Shown here piece after piece: positions 25,390 through 33,169 of a stretch of DNA of 64,000 nt (position 1 is its first letter; each line of letters starts with the position of its first letter). Source of the stretch: PALSA-129 sp963842505 (GTDB lineage: Bacteria; Acidobacteriota; Terriglobia; Bryobacterales; Bryobacteraceae); contig CAWJGZ010000001.1 of NCBI GenBank assembly GCA_963842505.1, positions 2,108,001 to 2,172,000 of the forward strand. Reading direction: 5' to 3'. Below the pieces are notes generated by a model. The model was not told the origin of the DNA, ran no database searches, and saw only the letters and a list, made by a program, of their open reading frames with translations. Both the position numbers and the translations under genes were made by a program.

Positions 25390-27237
25390 TCATCGGCTCG
25401 TCCAGCCGTAATGCCCGCCGAGTAAAATGTTGCCCCAGCCCGTGCCGTACTCTTCATCTTCGTCGGGCTCCTCCTTCGGGACGGGTGCCACGTACTGCGC
25501 GAAGGTCAGCGCCAGGGCGTCTCCGTCGTCGGGGGAATCGAGGCCGCGCTTTTCCATCTCTTCTTTTGATTCAAGGCAGATGCGGTCCTGCTTGTCCATC
25601 TTCACGGCGGGCCCGGCCAAGTCCGTGGCCAGCCGCGGGTCCTTGTCAATCGCGCCGCGCTGTAGGAATTCCCTGACCTGCGACCACATCCACGCACGCT
25701 TGTTGGCGTAGTGCACTGGATCTGAGCACGTGGCGCCGAATCGCACTTCGATCACGTTGGTGAAGCCCAGTTGCCGGCAACGGTCGACAATGGGGCCGCC
25801 GAAACCGGAATCCACAAAGGCCGCAGCTGGCTTCACACCTTCGTACTCTGTATCCATCACCTGCAGCAGCTTCGTCACCAGCACCATCGAGTCTCTGGAA
25901 TCCTCCCCTGAGATGCGAATGGGGGGAATCGAACGGGCGTCCATGCCGCGCCGAAAGCGGAACACGCTGTTGGCCTTTCCACCTCGTGCTACATCCAGGC
26001 CCACCACCAAAGGATCGTCCTCGAAATGGAACGCCTCGCAATTTTGCGCTGCGAAGATACGGTCGGAGTCAATGTACTGTAAGTCGGAAGCGCGCGGGGG
26101 AAGGCCGAGGACTCGCACCCGAAAGTAGTCGCTATCCTCGCCGTTGTCGGCGCACCACTGCGCCATCAGCGCCTTATTCGTGAACCGGCTCGTGCGACTG
26201 TCGATGGTGCGGTGGTCCCAACGATTCCGCTGGGAGCCGAAAGTAATCTCGTGAAACTTGCCATTGGACTTGGTGGGCTGGCCCCAGGCGAAAAACATGG
26301 GCTCGCCGTCGGTGAGGCCGCCGAAGGCCACGTCCCAAATGCTGTCTGGGATGTCGGAGGCTTCGTCGAACAGGTACCAGGAGGTGGAATTCTTGGCGTG
26401 CTGCCCCGCGAAGGACTGAGAGTTTTCCTCCCGGCAAGTCTGCATGACCACTTTCCAGTCCTCGGGACTTTCCGTCAAATAGATGCCGGTCATCTGGATG
26501 TCGAACCAATGTGCCGTCATGCAGAGCTTGGTCCAGCGTTGGACCTCTGCCCAGGTACGGTTTTCCAGTTGTTTAATCGTATTGGCAGTAATGGTGCCGA
26601 TCGAGTGAGGCCGGGTACTGAGGATCCAGTCGGCGATCCAGGCTCCCAGAACAGACTTGCCGGTGCCGTGGCCGCTGGACACGTTCATCAGGATCGGCAT
26701 CACGGGATCGCCGCCGTTGAACCCCCTGGCCTTTACGGCAGCTCCCAGGTCGGTCAAAAACTCAGTCTGGTTTTCGTCGGGTCCGCTCTCGTTTTCGAGT
26801 GAAGTCCCCTTGACGCCCCAGGGATAGGCGGCTAGAACAAAGCCCAACGGGTCATCGTAATACCATGCCATGGCGTGAGCGAGGCGGATATTGGCGGCAG
26901 CTAATGGTATGGATCCGCTAGCGGAGGACCGAGAACTTCTGCCGGCCAGTTCTTCCGCGCCCAATGAGCGGAGATAGTTTCGTTTGCGGCCACGGTGCAG
27001 AATACGGGTGATGACTTGAATCTCAGTCATGCCGCGGGTAGCATCAGCAGGCTCCGGCGGAAGAACTTCAACAGGCTCAATCAAGCCATGCGCTTCGCGG
27101 TATATTCGGACCCGCTCAAGCCCAGCCTTCAAACGCAACATCAGCTGCCGGCTGAATGCCGTTTCAGGAGGTGGTACTAACCGTTTCTCCAGCTTCTCGA
27201 CGTGCTTCTTGGTGCTCGTTTTGACGATGGTCTTCAT
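25390..27237 (-). CDS. Phage terminase large subunit (TerL-like packaging ATPase/nuclease)
   Basis: A 615-residue protein with both terminase domains. The ATPase has a Walker A variant SSGHGTGKS (187-195) and Walker B YLFDEASD (catalytic D291-E292). The nuclease has RNase H-fold acidic residues: D415 in VVGLDVARGG, D476 in AFVDSGFGG and D571/D573 in DDGDALALTFAQ. It would cut and pump concatemeric DNA into proheads. All key residues are intact. The neighbours are DUF5681 downstream and a wHTH protein upstream; no portal, protease or capsid gene is found in the window, so the head module is absent. Confidence 0.92.
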   Translation of the reverse strand: MKTIVKTSTKKHVEKLEKRLVPPPETAFSRQLMLRLKAGLERVRIYREAHGLIEPVEVLPPEPADATRGMTEIQVITRILHRGRKRNYLRSLGAEELAGRSSRSSASGSIPLAAANIRLAHAMAWYYDDPLGFVLAAYPWGVKGTSLENESGPDENQTEFLTDLGAAVKARGFNGGDPVMPILMNVSSGHGTGKSVLGAWIADWILSTRPHSIGTITANTIKQLENRTWAEVQRWTKLCMTAHWFDIQMTGIYLTESPEDWKVVMQTCREENSQSFAGQHAKNSTSWYLFDEASDIPDSIWDVAFGGLTDGEPMFFAWGQPTKSNGKFHEITFGSQRNRWDHRTIDSRTSRFTNKALMAQWCADNGEDSDYFRVRVLGLPPRASDLQYIDSDRIFAAQNCEAFHFEDDPLVVGLDVARGGKANSVFRFRRGMDARSIPPIRISGEDSRDSMVLVTKLLQVMDTEYEGVKPAAAFVDSGFGGPIVDRCRQLGFTNVIEVRFGATCSDPVHYANKRAWMWSQVREFLQRGAIDKDPRLATDLAGPAVKMDKQDRICLESKEEMEKRGLDSPDDGDALALTFAQYVAPVPKEEPDEDEEYGTGWGNILLGGHYGWTSR

Positions 27238-27327
27238 TATTGTGGTTCCCTAACGGCGCGCCACGCTCTGCTTCGCCCGGCCACCTTCCAGAGTGAGGCG
27301 CTGTGCCTCAATGCGGCGCTGCATACT

Positions 27328-27804
27328 TTACGTCACCTGCTTCATCGGATGCTTTTTCTCGCACGGCTGCAGGAGTCTACCCTTCGTGGAATCGGCAGCC
27401 GCCTGTGCAACATATTTATACAATAGCTTACCCGAATTGTCCTCCACAACGATCGAGCCATCAGGTCGGCTTGCCAGTCTCTTCAATACCGTATGAACTG
27501 TGGACATCGGATTGTCGCCACGCATTTGGTAGCCGTTTGTCACCAACAAGTCTCTTACTTGCGTTGGGCGGAGGCCCTCACGACTGGTCATCAAAACCCG
27601 CAGCACGGCTTCCGTAATCCCTACGTTTTCCCATTCAGCCAACATCGTGCTAAGACCTCCGAGGCGGTCAAACTCGGGCTCCTGCGCGTAGACCGGCTCC
27701 AAGAGCCGTATGGATTTTGTGACAGCTTCGATTTTCCGTTCGATCTCCGCCTTCCGTTTCAGCAGGGATTCGAGTTCAATTCGAGCGCTACTGAGGGGGT
27801 TCAT
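27328..27804 (-). CDS. Winged-helix (HARE-HTH-like) regulator with N-terminal coiled coil
   Basis: The ATG at 27804 gives 158 residues. The N-terminus (SSARIELESLLKRKAEIERK) is a probable coiled coil. The second half (GITEAVLRVLMTSREGLRP through TVLKRLASRPDGSIVVED) reads as a winged helix in which helix-turn-helix and wing can be followed; it resembles HARE-HTH/HB1-type domains. A perfect 14-bp palindrome TGTACAATTGTACA at 27806-27819 lies directly before the start, where a ribosome site would be expected, so self-repression or a leaderless transcript is plausible. It is encoded upstream of terminase on the same strand. Confidence 0.62.
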   Translation of the reverse strand: MNPLSSARIELESLLKRKAEIERKIEAVTKSIRLLEPVYAQEPEFDRLGGLSTMLAEWENVGITEAVLRVLMTSREGLRPTQVRDLLVTNGYQMRGDNPMSTVHTVLKRLASRPDGSIVVEDNSGKLLYKYVAQAAADSTKGRLLQPCEKKHPMKQVT

Positions 27805-27805
27805 A

Positions 27806-27819
27806 TGTACAATTGTACA
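27806..27819. promoter_or_regulatory. Perfect 14-bp palindrome, possible operator
   Basis: TGTACAATTGTACA is symmetric over all 14 bases and abuts the start codon of the wHTH gene on the minus strand. Its dyad fits a dimeric regulator site. On the plus strand a small frame starts at 27836, so the site could serve a divergent pair. Confidence 0.6.
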
Positions 27820-27835
27820 GCATGTGCAAGAAATT

Positions 27836-28024
27836 ATGCAAGTCAAGCGGGAAAAGTGCAGGGGATGTGCAAAAGGAAAGAGATGGGGTTTGGCAGGGGC
27901 TGAAACAACACTCCGGGACTTCGATCGCGTGTCCGTCGGATTAAGCGATCTGTGGGTGATTCGGGAAAAGATCGCGGCGTCCGAGCCGCTCCCGGATTAT
28001 CTTCAGAGGTCCACGCAGGATTAG
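27836..28024 (+). CDS. Possible small protein with a CxxC motif
   Basis: A 62-residue frame beginning MQVKREKCRGCAKGKRWG, then LSDLWVIREKIAASEPLP. It is divergent from the wHTH gene, across the palindrome. There is no clear ribosome site and no family is recognised, so it may be spurious. The Cys pair and the basic N-terminus would fit a small regulatory or phage-control protein. Confidence 0.25.
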   Translation: MQVKREKCRGCAKGKRWGLAGAETTLRDFDRVSVGLSDLWVIREKIAASEPLPDYLQRSTQD

Positions 28025-28166
28025 CGCCATTATTGCACCGGCGGTGACATGACCGATGGTGCGCTGGCGTGGCCTTCCGGGCGGATGCCGTTCCGGCTGC
28101 CTAACATTGGCGATGCCGCCCAAGGCGTTGGCCGTCTCCCCTCGCCTTCTCGCCGGTCCCTTCCTC

Positions 28167-28236
28167 ACGATCGCTGCTTTATCTTGACGCTTTCCGTGGC
28201 CTTCCGCGCTTGAGTTTGCCAGCGGGGATGTCCCAG
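28167..28236. repeat. Direct repeat within the 3' end of a zinc-ribbon gene (copy A)
   Basis: About 90 percent identical over 70 bases to 29365-29434, with no indels. Both copies cover the C-terminal IPAGKLKRGRPRK region of small zinc-ribbon genes and a few bases past their stops. The two copies bracket the MNT/HEPN pair. Confidence 0.75.
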
Positions 28237-28328
28237 CGGGTCTGCTTGCAGCCCGGGCACTGGCGCCGACGGTCTGCGGTTTTGGACTTCCACTGGTAGC
28301 CGCAACCGAGTGATAGACTTAACAACAT
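28179..28328 (-). CDS. Small zinc-ribbon protein with a basic RGRPRK tail (copy A)
   Basis: A 49-residue frame from the ATG at 28328: an N-terminal GCGYQW segment, CPGCKQTRWDIPAGKL, and a basic AT-hook-like tail KRGRPRK. Acidobacterial genomes carry many such CGYxW...CPxC proteins of unknown role. Here the first Cys pair is reduced to one Cys, so zinc binding may be impaired. It is encoded just upstream of and divergent from the MNT gene. Confidence 0.45.
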   Translation of the reverse strand: MLLSLSLGCGYQWKSKTADRRRQCPGCKQTRWDIPAGKLKRGRPRKASR

Positions 28329-28367
28329 CAGAGACGCTGAGTTGTGGCAAACTGGGAGTGACAGAAC

Positions 28368-28721
28368 ATGCCGGAAGCGTTCTCGCAGACCTTCGTTCCA
28401 CCATCCGCCGCCGATCCAATACTGGCCGAGATCGTCCACCGGCTTCGGGACCTTTATCGGCCTGAACGGATCTATTTGTTTGGTTCCACCGCCCGTGGAG
28501 AATCGGGCCCAGATAGCGATTACGATCTGATGGTAGTCGTTCCCGACGATATGCCTGTGCTTCTTCGTGATAGCGGGAGAGCCTACAAGGCGATTTGGCG
28601 GCTCGGGGTAGCCAGTGACGTGTTGGTATGGACCCATTCGGGTTTTAAGGATCGCTTACATTTGAAGGCGTCTTTGCCGTCGACCATTGCGCGAGAGGGG
28701 ATACTGCTCTATGCAGCCTGA
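28368..28721 (+). CDS. Minimal nucleotidyltransferase (MNT) antitoxin
   Basis: A 117-residue protein of the pol-beta nucleotidyltransferase fold. The active-site motif is LFGSTARGESGPDSDYDL: the Gly-Ser at 39-40 and two Asp at 51 and 53 are intact, as required for catalysis. In MntA/HepT systems the NTase transfers nucleotides to the HEPN toxin tyrosine or otherwise neutralises it. The HEPN gene follows and overlaps by 11 bases, the usual arrangement. It lies in the phage-derived block, so it may defend or stabilise the element. Confidence 0.9.
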   Translation: MPEAFSQTFVPPSAADPILAEIVHRLRDLYRPERIYLFGSTARGESGPDSDYDLMVVVPDDMPVLLRDSGRAYKAIWRLGVASDVLVWTHSGFKDRLHLKASLPSTIAREGILLYAA

Positions 28722-29121
28722 GGTGCGGCGCCGCACGGACACCCTCTCATGGTTTGAGAAGGCCCATAAGGACTTCCGCTGTGCGCAGATTGATCTAGCC
28801 GCCGAGCCGCCAGCACCTGAAGATGCGTTGTACCACTGCCAACAAGCAGCAGAGAAAGCACTGAAGGGCTTTCTGGTTTGGCAGGATCAGCCGTTCCCCA
28901 GGACCCACGATCTGGGAAAACTGGGCAAGCAAGCGGTCGAACTGGATCCGACACTGGAGCCATTCATTGATGGGGTAGTGGAGTACACGAAATATGCCTG
29001 GATGTTCCGGTACCCGGGCGATGTGGACGAGCCATCTGTGACTGATGCGGCTGCAGTGTTGCACAAAGCACTTGCGTTCGTCGAGGCGCTGCAGGCCCGG
29101 TTGCCCGAGGAAGCGCGTTGA
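28711..29121 (+). CDS. HEPN-domain toxin partner of MNT
   Basis: Starting at 28711 the protein has 136 residues. Family features are DALYHCQQAAEKALKGFLVW and PFPRTHDLGKLG, where R64 and H66 form the R-x-H motif of this HEPN subclass, plus a YTKYAWMFRYPGD segment. HEPN proteins of this class are RNases or are inactive partners of an NTase. The start overlaps the MNT gene, so both are translationally coupled. The presence of the R/H pair suggests that activity may be retained. Confidence 0.88.
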   Translation: MQPEVRRRTDTLSWFEKAHKDFRCAQIDLAAEPPAPEDALYHCQQAAEKALKGFLVWQDQPFPRTHDLGKLGKQAVELDPTLEPFIDGVVEYTKYAWMFRYPGDVDEPSVTDAAAVLHKALAFVEALQARLPEEAR

Positions 29122-29364
29122 TTGCTCGGCCGGACACACCTCCAACCCCGTGGGTCCCCTCCCGCCCCGGTTTTGACAACCGCAGTGTCCACGAGATCCG
29201 CTGGTACGGAACTCACGGAATGACTGATCCCCGGGGCTCCGCGGCTGAGATGAAATGAACGAAGCCGTGTCGCTCCATGGTCTTCAGCGTCCGGGAAAGA
29301 TTCGATTTCTTTCGCTTGGTTAGTTCCGCTAGGCGCGCAAGCGATTCGAGTGGGGATTCGCATC

Positions 29365-29434
29365 GCGATCACTTCTTTATCTTGCCGCTTTCCGCGGCCT
29401 TCCGCGCTTCAGCTTGCCAGCGGGGATGTCCCAG
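29365..29434. repeat. Direct repeat within the 3' end of a zinc-ribbon gene (copy B)
   Basis: Second copy of the 70-base repeat (see 28167-28236), again on the 3' end of a small zinc-ribbon frame. The repeats are in the same orientation, so recombination between them would delete the MNT/HEPN pair. Confidence 0.75.
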
Positions 29435-29537
29435 TTGTGCTCCTTGCACTTCGGGCAGTATCCCGGCCGGCCCGCAATACGCTTCACCCACGCGTCGCAG
29501 CGAGACAGGCTGCGGTGACTAGGCAGACCAATTTCAT
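29377..29537 (-). pseudogene. Small zinc-ribbon protein (copy B), frameshifted
   Basis: An ATG at 29537 overlaps the stop of the KGG gene as ATGA and starts MKLVCLV in one frame. The zinc-ribbon body (RCDAWVKRIAGRPGYCPKC and the tail KRGRPRKAAR) is in another frame and ends at 29377. One small indel near 29500 would join them to a protein of about 53 residues. This mirrors copy A. The coupling to the KGG gene is inferred from the 4-base overlap. Confidence 0.45.
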
Positions 29538-29749
29538 TTGGGAGCCTTCTTTTTCTTGGCAAGTTTGGCTTTGAGCTTCTCAGGGTGCGCCTTGTAGTAG
29601 GCGTCCCATCGAGCCTTACTCCCGGCATAACCGCCCATACGCGCGAATTCGCTACGATCTTCATCGCTCATCGAATCCATGCGGGTGCGACCACCCTTTT
29701 TCCCGCCTAACCTACCGAGGGCGACAGCAGCCGGATTCTTTCTGGCCAT
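29534..29749 (-). CDS. Small basic KGG-motif protein
   Basis: A 71-residue highly basic protein: MARKNPAAVALGRLGGKKG, then RTRMDSMSDEDRSEFARM, GGYAGSKARW and a lysine-rich tail. The LGGKKGG repeat recalls stress-related KGG/CsbD-like small proteins and many phage-linked acidobacterial peptides; a DNA- or RNA-binding role is a guess. It is divergent from the phage gene at 29894, with the dyad at 29800-29819 between them. Confidence 0.6.
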   Translation of the reverse strand: MARKNPAAVALGRLGGKKGGRTRMDSMSDEDRSEFARMGGYAGSKARWDAYYKAHPEKLKAKLAKKKKAPK

Positions 29750-29798
29750 ACACTATCATCGTAACAAAAGCGGTCTTGCTTGAACCTGATAATAACTC

Positions 29799-29819
29799 TT
29801 GACAAGAGCGGTCTTGTCA
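29799..29819. promoter_or_regulatory. Dyad overlapping a promoter -35 box between divergent genes
   Basis: TGACAAGA-4 nt-TCTTGTCA is a perfect 8-bp inverted repeat (29800-29819). TTGACA at 29799-29804 is a consensus -35 box for the plus-strand genes; an AT-rich AATAAAC lies about 16 bases on. GCGGTCTTG also occurs at 29770-29778. A repressor bound here would block both directions. Confidence 0.6.
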
Positions 29820-29893
29820 TAATAAACTCAAGCTATGGATGGCGACAGCCACTCAGCGAGAACAGGAATGAGTCAGAAACAAAGGAGAAAACA

Positions 29894-31477
29894 ATGAACG
29901 AAGTCGTGAAGTTTCCGATCAACACCCCGGTGGAAGTAACCCTGCAGTTCGAGGCAGGCAAACGCGTCGAGGGCCGCTACGGCGAGCAGGTGATGTTTTC
30001 ACTCCTCGACAACCGGGTCATGTACGTGCCCCCTTACGTCGAGCAACGGTTCCAGGAGTTGGCTATTGGGGCCGGCGAACCCTTGTTGCTCTGCAAGACG
30101 CAGGTCAAGGAAGGCAGCCGAAACAGAATCGAGTGGAACGTCAGAAGGGCTCCACAGCAACCGCTTGCGTCGTCAAACGGAACCGCTGCTGCAGATGCCG
30201 TCGTACCTGATGCAACGCTGGATCTGCAACCAGTCGGTGGGATGGAAGGCGGGCTGGGGAGCGGAGTTGTCAAACAAGAAGAGCAGCCGAGCGCGAACTC
30301 GACTGCTCCGGTGGCGCGGGAATCAGCTCTTCAGACCAATAACCAGCACCAACGTCAGGATAGCGCACCAAGCCCCGGCACCGAAATCGTGCTCGCTTCC
30401 GCGTGTCCACTTTCGGCGAAAGACAGCGTCTACCTGCCGGCGATGAGCATGGAGGTGGCCCTGGCGCGCCGCGCAGCCATCGTCGAGTTCACCCGGCGCA
30501 TCATGGTCAAAGACCAAGACTTTGGCGAAATCCCCGGCACCAGCAAGCCCACCCTGCTCAAGCCAGGAGCCGAGAAGCTCTGCAACTTCTTCGGCCTGGA
30601 GCCGGAGTTTACACCAATTGTGGAAGACATCGACTGGACCGGCGCTGAGCACGGCGGCGAAGTCTTCTGCTATGCGCGTTACCGCTGCCGGCTGCTTCGG
30701 GAGGGACGGGCGGTGGGAGTGGGCGAAGGTTCCTGCAACTCCTGGGAAGCCAAATATCGCTACCGCTGGGTGGCGGAGGAGCAGGTCCCCGAGCAGCTCG
30801 ATCGCACTCGTCTCCCGAAGCGCGAAGTGCGCCGTACGGTGTGCGAGTTCGACTTTGCGATCGAGCGGGCCGAAACCACGGGCTCGTATGGCAAGCCGGC
30901 CGAGCACTGGCAGAGGTTTCGAGATGCCATTCACGCCGGAACCGCGCGAGCGGTAGAGAAATTCACCCGGCGGGGAAAGTCAGTGGCCTGGGAAATCGAT
31001 GTGGACACGGCGCTCTACCGCATCCCCAATCCGGATGCGGCGGATGTGGTGAACACCATCCAGAAGATGGCGCAGAAGCGTGCCCTGGTGGCCGCCACCC
31101 TGATTGCCACGAGTGCGTCGGAGTTCTTTACCCAAGACGTGGAGGACACCGATGCCATCGGGCGGAACCTCGACGCCGGTTCGCATCCGGTGGGGACGCG
31201 GGAGGCGCAGGAGCACGTGCGCGACCGCAAGCTGGAAGAGCTCCGGCCGAAACCGGTGGTTTCAGTGGAAACCGATGTAACCGCGAAGCCATGGAAGAAC
31301 TTCGGTGAGATGCGGCGGGCGTTCGAGCAGATGCGGGAGCGGGTGGGAGAAGTCCGGTATCTGGAGGAACTGGAACTGGCCGGCGTCGAGAACCCGGGTC
31401 AGTTCCCATCGGCCGGCAAGGCGCTGGAATGCTACGGGCGTCTGACGCGCCTGGCGGCGCAACCGGAGGTGGCGTGA
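29894..31477 (+). CDS. Uncharacterised phage protein, possible ssDNA/recombination role
   Basis: The ATG at 29894 has a strong AAAGGAG ribosome site. The 527-residue product has a beta-rich N-terminus (VTLQFEAGKRVEG), a Pro/Ser/Gln linker of about 100 residues (120-180), then a conserved body containing MVKDQDFGEIPGTSKPTLLK, PGAEKLCNFFGLEPEF, and ADVVNTIQKMAQKRALVAAT. I recall the DxDFGxIPGTxKPTLLKPGAEKL pattern from phage and mobile-element proteins of unknown function; some are annotated as ssDNA-annealing, but no such motif is certain here. The Gp157 gene follows with a TGATG overlap. Confidence 0.65.
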   Translation: MNEVVKFPINTPVEVTLQFEAGKRVEGRYGEQVMFSLLDNRVMYVPPYVEQRFQELAIGAGEPLLLCKTQVKEGSRNRIEWNVRRAPQQPLASSNGTAAADAVVPDATLDLQPVGGMEGGLGSGVVKQEEQPSANSTAPVARESALQTNNQHQRQDSAPSPGTEIVLASACPLSAKDSVYLPAMSMEVALARRAAIVEFTRRIMVKDQDFGEIPGTSKPTLLKPGAEKLCNFFGLEPEFTPIVEDIDWTGAEHGGEVFCYARYRCRLLREGRAVGVGEGSCNSWEAKYRYRWVAEEQVPEQLDRTRLPKREVRRTVCEFDFAIERAETTGSYGKPAEHWQRFRDAIHAGTARAVEKFTRRGKSVAWEIDVDTALYRIPNPDAADVVNTIQKMAQKRALVAATLIATSASEFFTQDVEDTDAIGRNLDAGSHPVGTREAQEHVRDRKLEELRPKPVVSVETDVTAKPWKNFGEMRRAFEQMRERVGEVRYLEELELAGVENPGQFPSAGKALECYGRLTRLAAQPEVA

Positions 31478-32118
31478 TGGCGGTCCTGGCAGTAGTTCCT
31501 TCGCCCGCCGTTACGGCCGCGCCGCTGTATGTGATTGAGGACCAGCTGGCGGCCCTGATCGAAACCGCGGAGATGGTATCCCCGGAGCAGGAGCAGGAAT
31601 TCCGGGCGGAGTTCCAGGCCGCTCTAACTGCAGCCGTCGAGAAGCGCGACCGGGTGGGCCAGTTCCTGGCGCATCTGGAGCAACAGATCGACTTTGCCCG
31701 GTTCGAGATCGACCGGCTCCGGCAACGCCGGGCGCTCTGCGAACGAGCGCTGGCACGGCTGGAGGCCTATGTGATTGAGACCATCGAGGGCCTCGGAACC
31801 GATAGCAAAGGGAGATATCGCACGCTTGAGGGGAAGACCACCACGTTCAGCCTGCGGGGGTGTCCGCCATCGGTGGAGGTGACCGACGAGCCAGCCATTC
31901 CTTCGGAATACAAGACGCTCACGCTGAAAATGCCTGCGGTGACGTGGGAGCAGATGCTGGATGGGTTGGACATCGAGCAGCGTGTCGTGGTGCTCGGGCA
32001 GGTGAAGAGTCCCGAGGTTTCGGTAGACAAGCGTTCGATCAAGGCGGCGATCGATGGGGGTGTTGACGTTCCCGGGGCGGGTCTGGCCACCGGGCGGCAC
32101 TCATTGAGGAGGAGTTGA
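31477..32118 (+). CDS. Siphovirus Gp157-family protein
   Basis: Starts at ATG 31477, overlapping the upstream stop (TGATG). The 213-residue product has an N-terminal helix-rich coiled-coil region (EQEQEFRAEFQAALTAAVEK, LAHLEQQIDFARFEIDRL) and the C-terminal Gp157 signature YRTLEGKTTTFSLRGCPP with IPSEYKTLTLKMPA. Gp157 proteins sit in phage early/replication modules; the family description mentions a link to phage resistance, but the mechanism is unknown. The context of the preceding phage gene and the HNH-like gene supports a phage early module. Confidence 0.88.
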   Translation: MAVLAVVPSPAVTAAPLYVIEDQLAALIETAEMVSPEQEQEFRAEFQAALTAAVEKRDRVGQFLAHLEQQIDFARFEIDRLRQRRALCERALARLEAYVIETIEGLGTDSKGRYRTLEGKTTTFSLRGCPPSVEVTDEPAIPSEYKTLTLKMPAVTWEQMLDGLDIEQRVVVLGQVKSPEVSVDKRSIKAAIDGGVDVPGAGLATGRHSLRRS

Positions 32119-32120
32119 AG

Positions 32121-32525
32121 GTGAAACCAGCCCGCCATCCGAGATACCTGCGGTGGATCCGGAGCCTTCCCTGCTCGGTGTGCCGCACTACACGCTCTGT
32201 CGAGGCGGCCCACACCGGGCCGCACGGGCTGGGCCAGAAGTCATCGGATCTATCCGCCATTCCTCTGTGCGTAAGGCACCACCGTACCGGGGACGACTCG
32301 TATCACAAGCTCGGACCTCGTAAGTTCGCCGAGGTGCATCAGTTGAATATCCAAGCGATCGTTGCCCGCCTGAGCGGGAAGCCGCACATTCGGGTAGAAG
32401 CGGGCGTCTTCGTGGGCCGGTTCGGAGATCGGGAGTACAAGCTGGGATCCACTGAGGCCGGGCCGGCTCAGGCGATTCGCAGGATGAGCGAACTGCGGCG
32501 TGAGATGGAGGCTGAAGCGGCCTGA
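32121..32525 (+). CDS. HNH-like/DUF968 phage nuclease family protein
   Basis: The GTG at 32121 is preferred over the TTG at 32115 because GAGGAGG ends 8 bases before it. The 134-residue product has a Cys pair (CSVCRTTR), then EAAHTGPHGLGQK, then IPLCVRHHRTGDDSYHKLG, which matches the DUF968/HNH-type pattern of zinc-bound small nucleases in phages. A coil at the C-terminus (RRMSELRREMEAEAA) closes it. Catalytic residues of the HNH core are plausible (AAH and RHH). It is third in the plus-strand phage operon. Confidence 0.8.
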   Translation: MKPARHPRYLRWIRSLPCSVCRTTRSVEAAHTGPHGLGQKSSDLSAIPLCVRHHRTGDDSYHKLGPRKFAEVHQLNIQAIVARLSGKPHIRVEAGVFVGRFGDREYKLGSTEAGPAQAIRRMSELRREMEAEAA

Positions 32526-33169
32526 GGCTTGACCTTTCCTGCACCATTAACAGGCAACCCTCGGTTAGTGTGTGACGGTTACCGGAATTGCGCCGGAATC
32601 TCGAATCGCGCCCTGGTTGCTTTTGGCCTGGAAAGCCATCTCGTGCTTGCCATCGGGCAGGGAAGCGGCGTTCAGATCGACTGTTCAGCCCGAACGCGGC
32701 ACGACCGGCGGTGGGGAATTTCCGGAATATTGGCCAGTCCGATGGCCGCGCTTATCGACGCCGATGACTTTCCTCGGTTTCTCCTCAGAGACCCCGCAGC
32801 CTGAGTCCAGACAACAAGGCGATGGAATTGACATCCAAGAGCACAAGCATAACTTTAGTTAGGCCCAGTCGCTATCGACTAGGGAAGTCAACTTAAGATA
32901 GCTTGCAGCAGCTAGCTCTTGAGACTGTTTTTTATTAGGGTTGCATGTCTCTATACTGCCAGGGTGACAGGTGTCTCTCGTGCATGTCTGTCAAGAAGCT
33001 GTCCTCGGCCATTCTGCGTTAGCCGTGTTCCACAGGCCGCCCGTGTCAGAGCACAACTTGAAGCTCGTGCTGTGGGCTTAGCCTGCTACAGCTTAACAAC
33101 GCGCAAAACTGAGGTCTTTTGCTGGCCAGGTTAGCGCCCGGGAGACGAAATGATGAGAAGAGGGAGACC
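32526..33169. other. Gene-free stretch with an Ig-like coding remnant
   Basis: About 640 bases. No intact gene is supported; a short frame reads VTVTGIAPE, in the style of bacterial Ig-like domains, so part of this may be decayed coding sequence related to the Ig-repeat gene downstream. The left end carries the sequence at 32557-32583 that matches 24446-24472. The promoter of the Ig-repeat gene must also lie here; I could not assign it. Confidence 0.5.
32557..32583 (+). repeat. Imperfect direct repeat flanking the phage-like block, right
   Basis: Matches 24446-24472 at 23 of 27 positions, with the exact core GTGACGGTTACC. It lies just past the last phage-like gene. Confidence 0.35.

Noticed and set aside
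27941..28168. A 75-codon minus-strand frame between the wHTH and zinc-ribbon genes
   Set aside because: Arg/Pro-rich sequence without motif or ribosome site; it may be 3' residue of a longer zinc-ribbon transcript, but nothing supports a gene.
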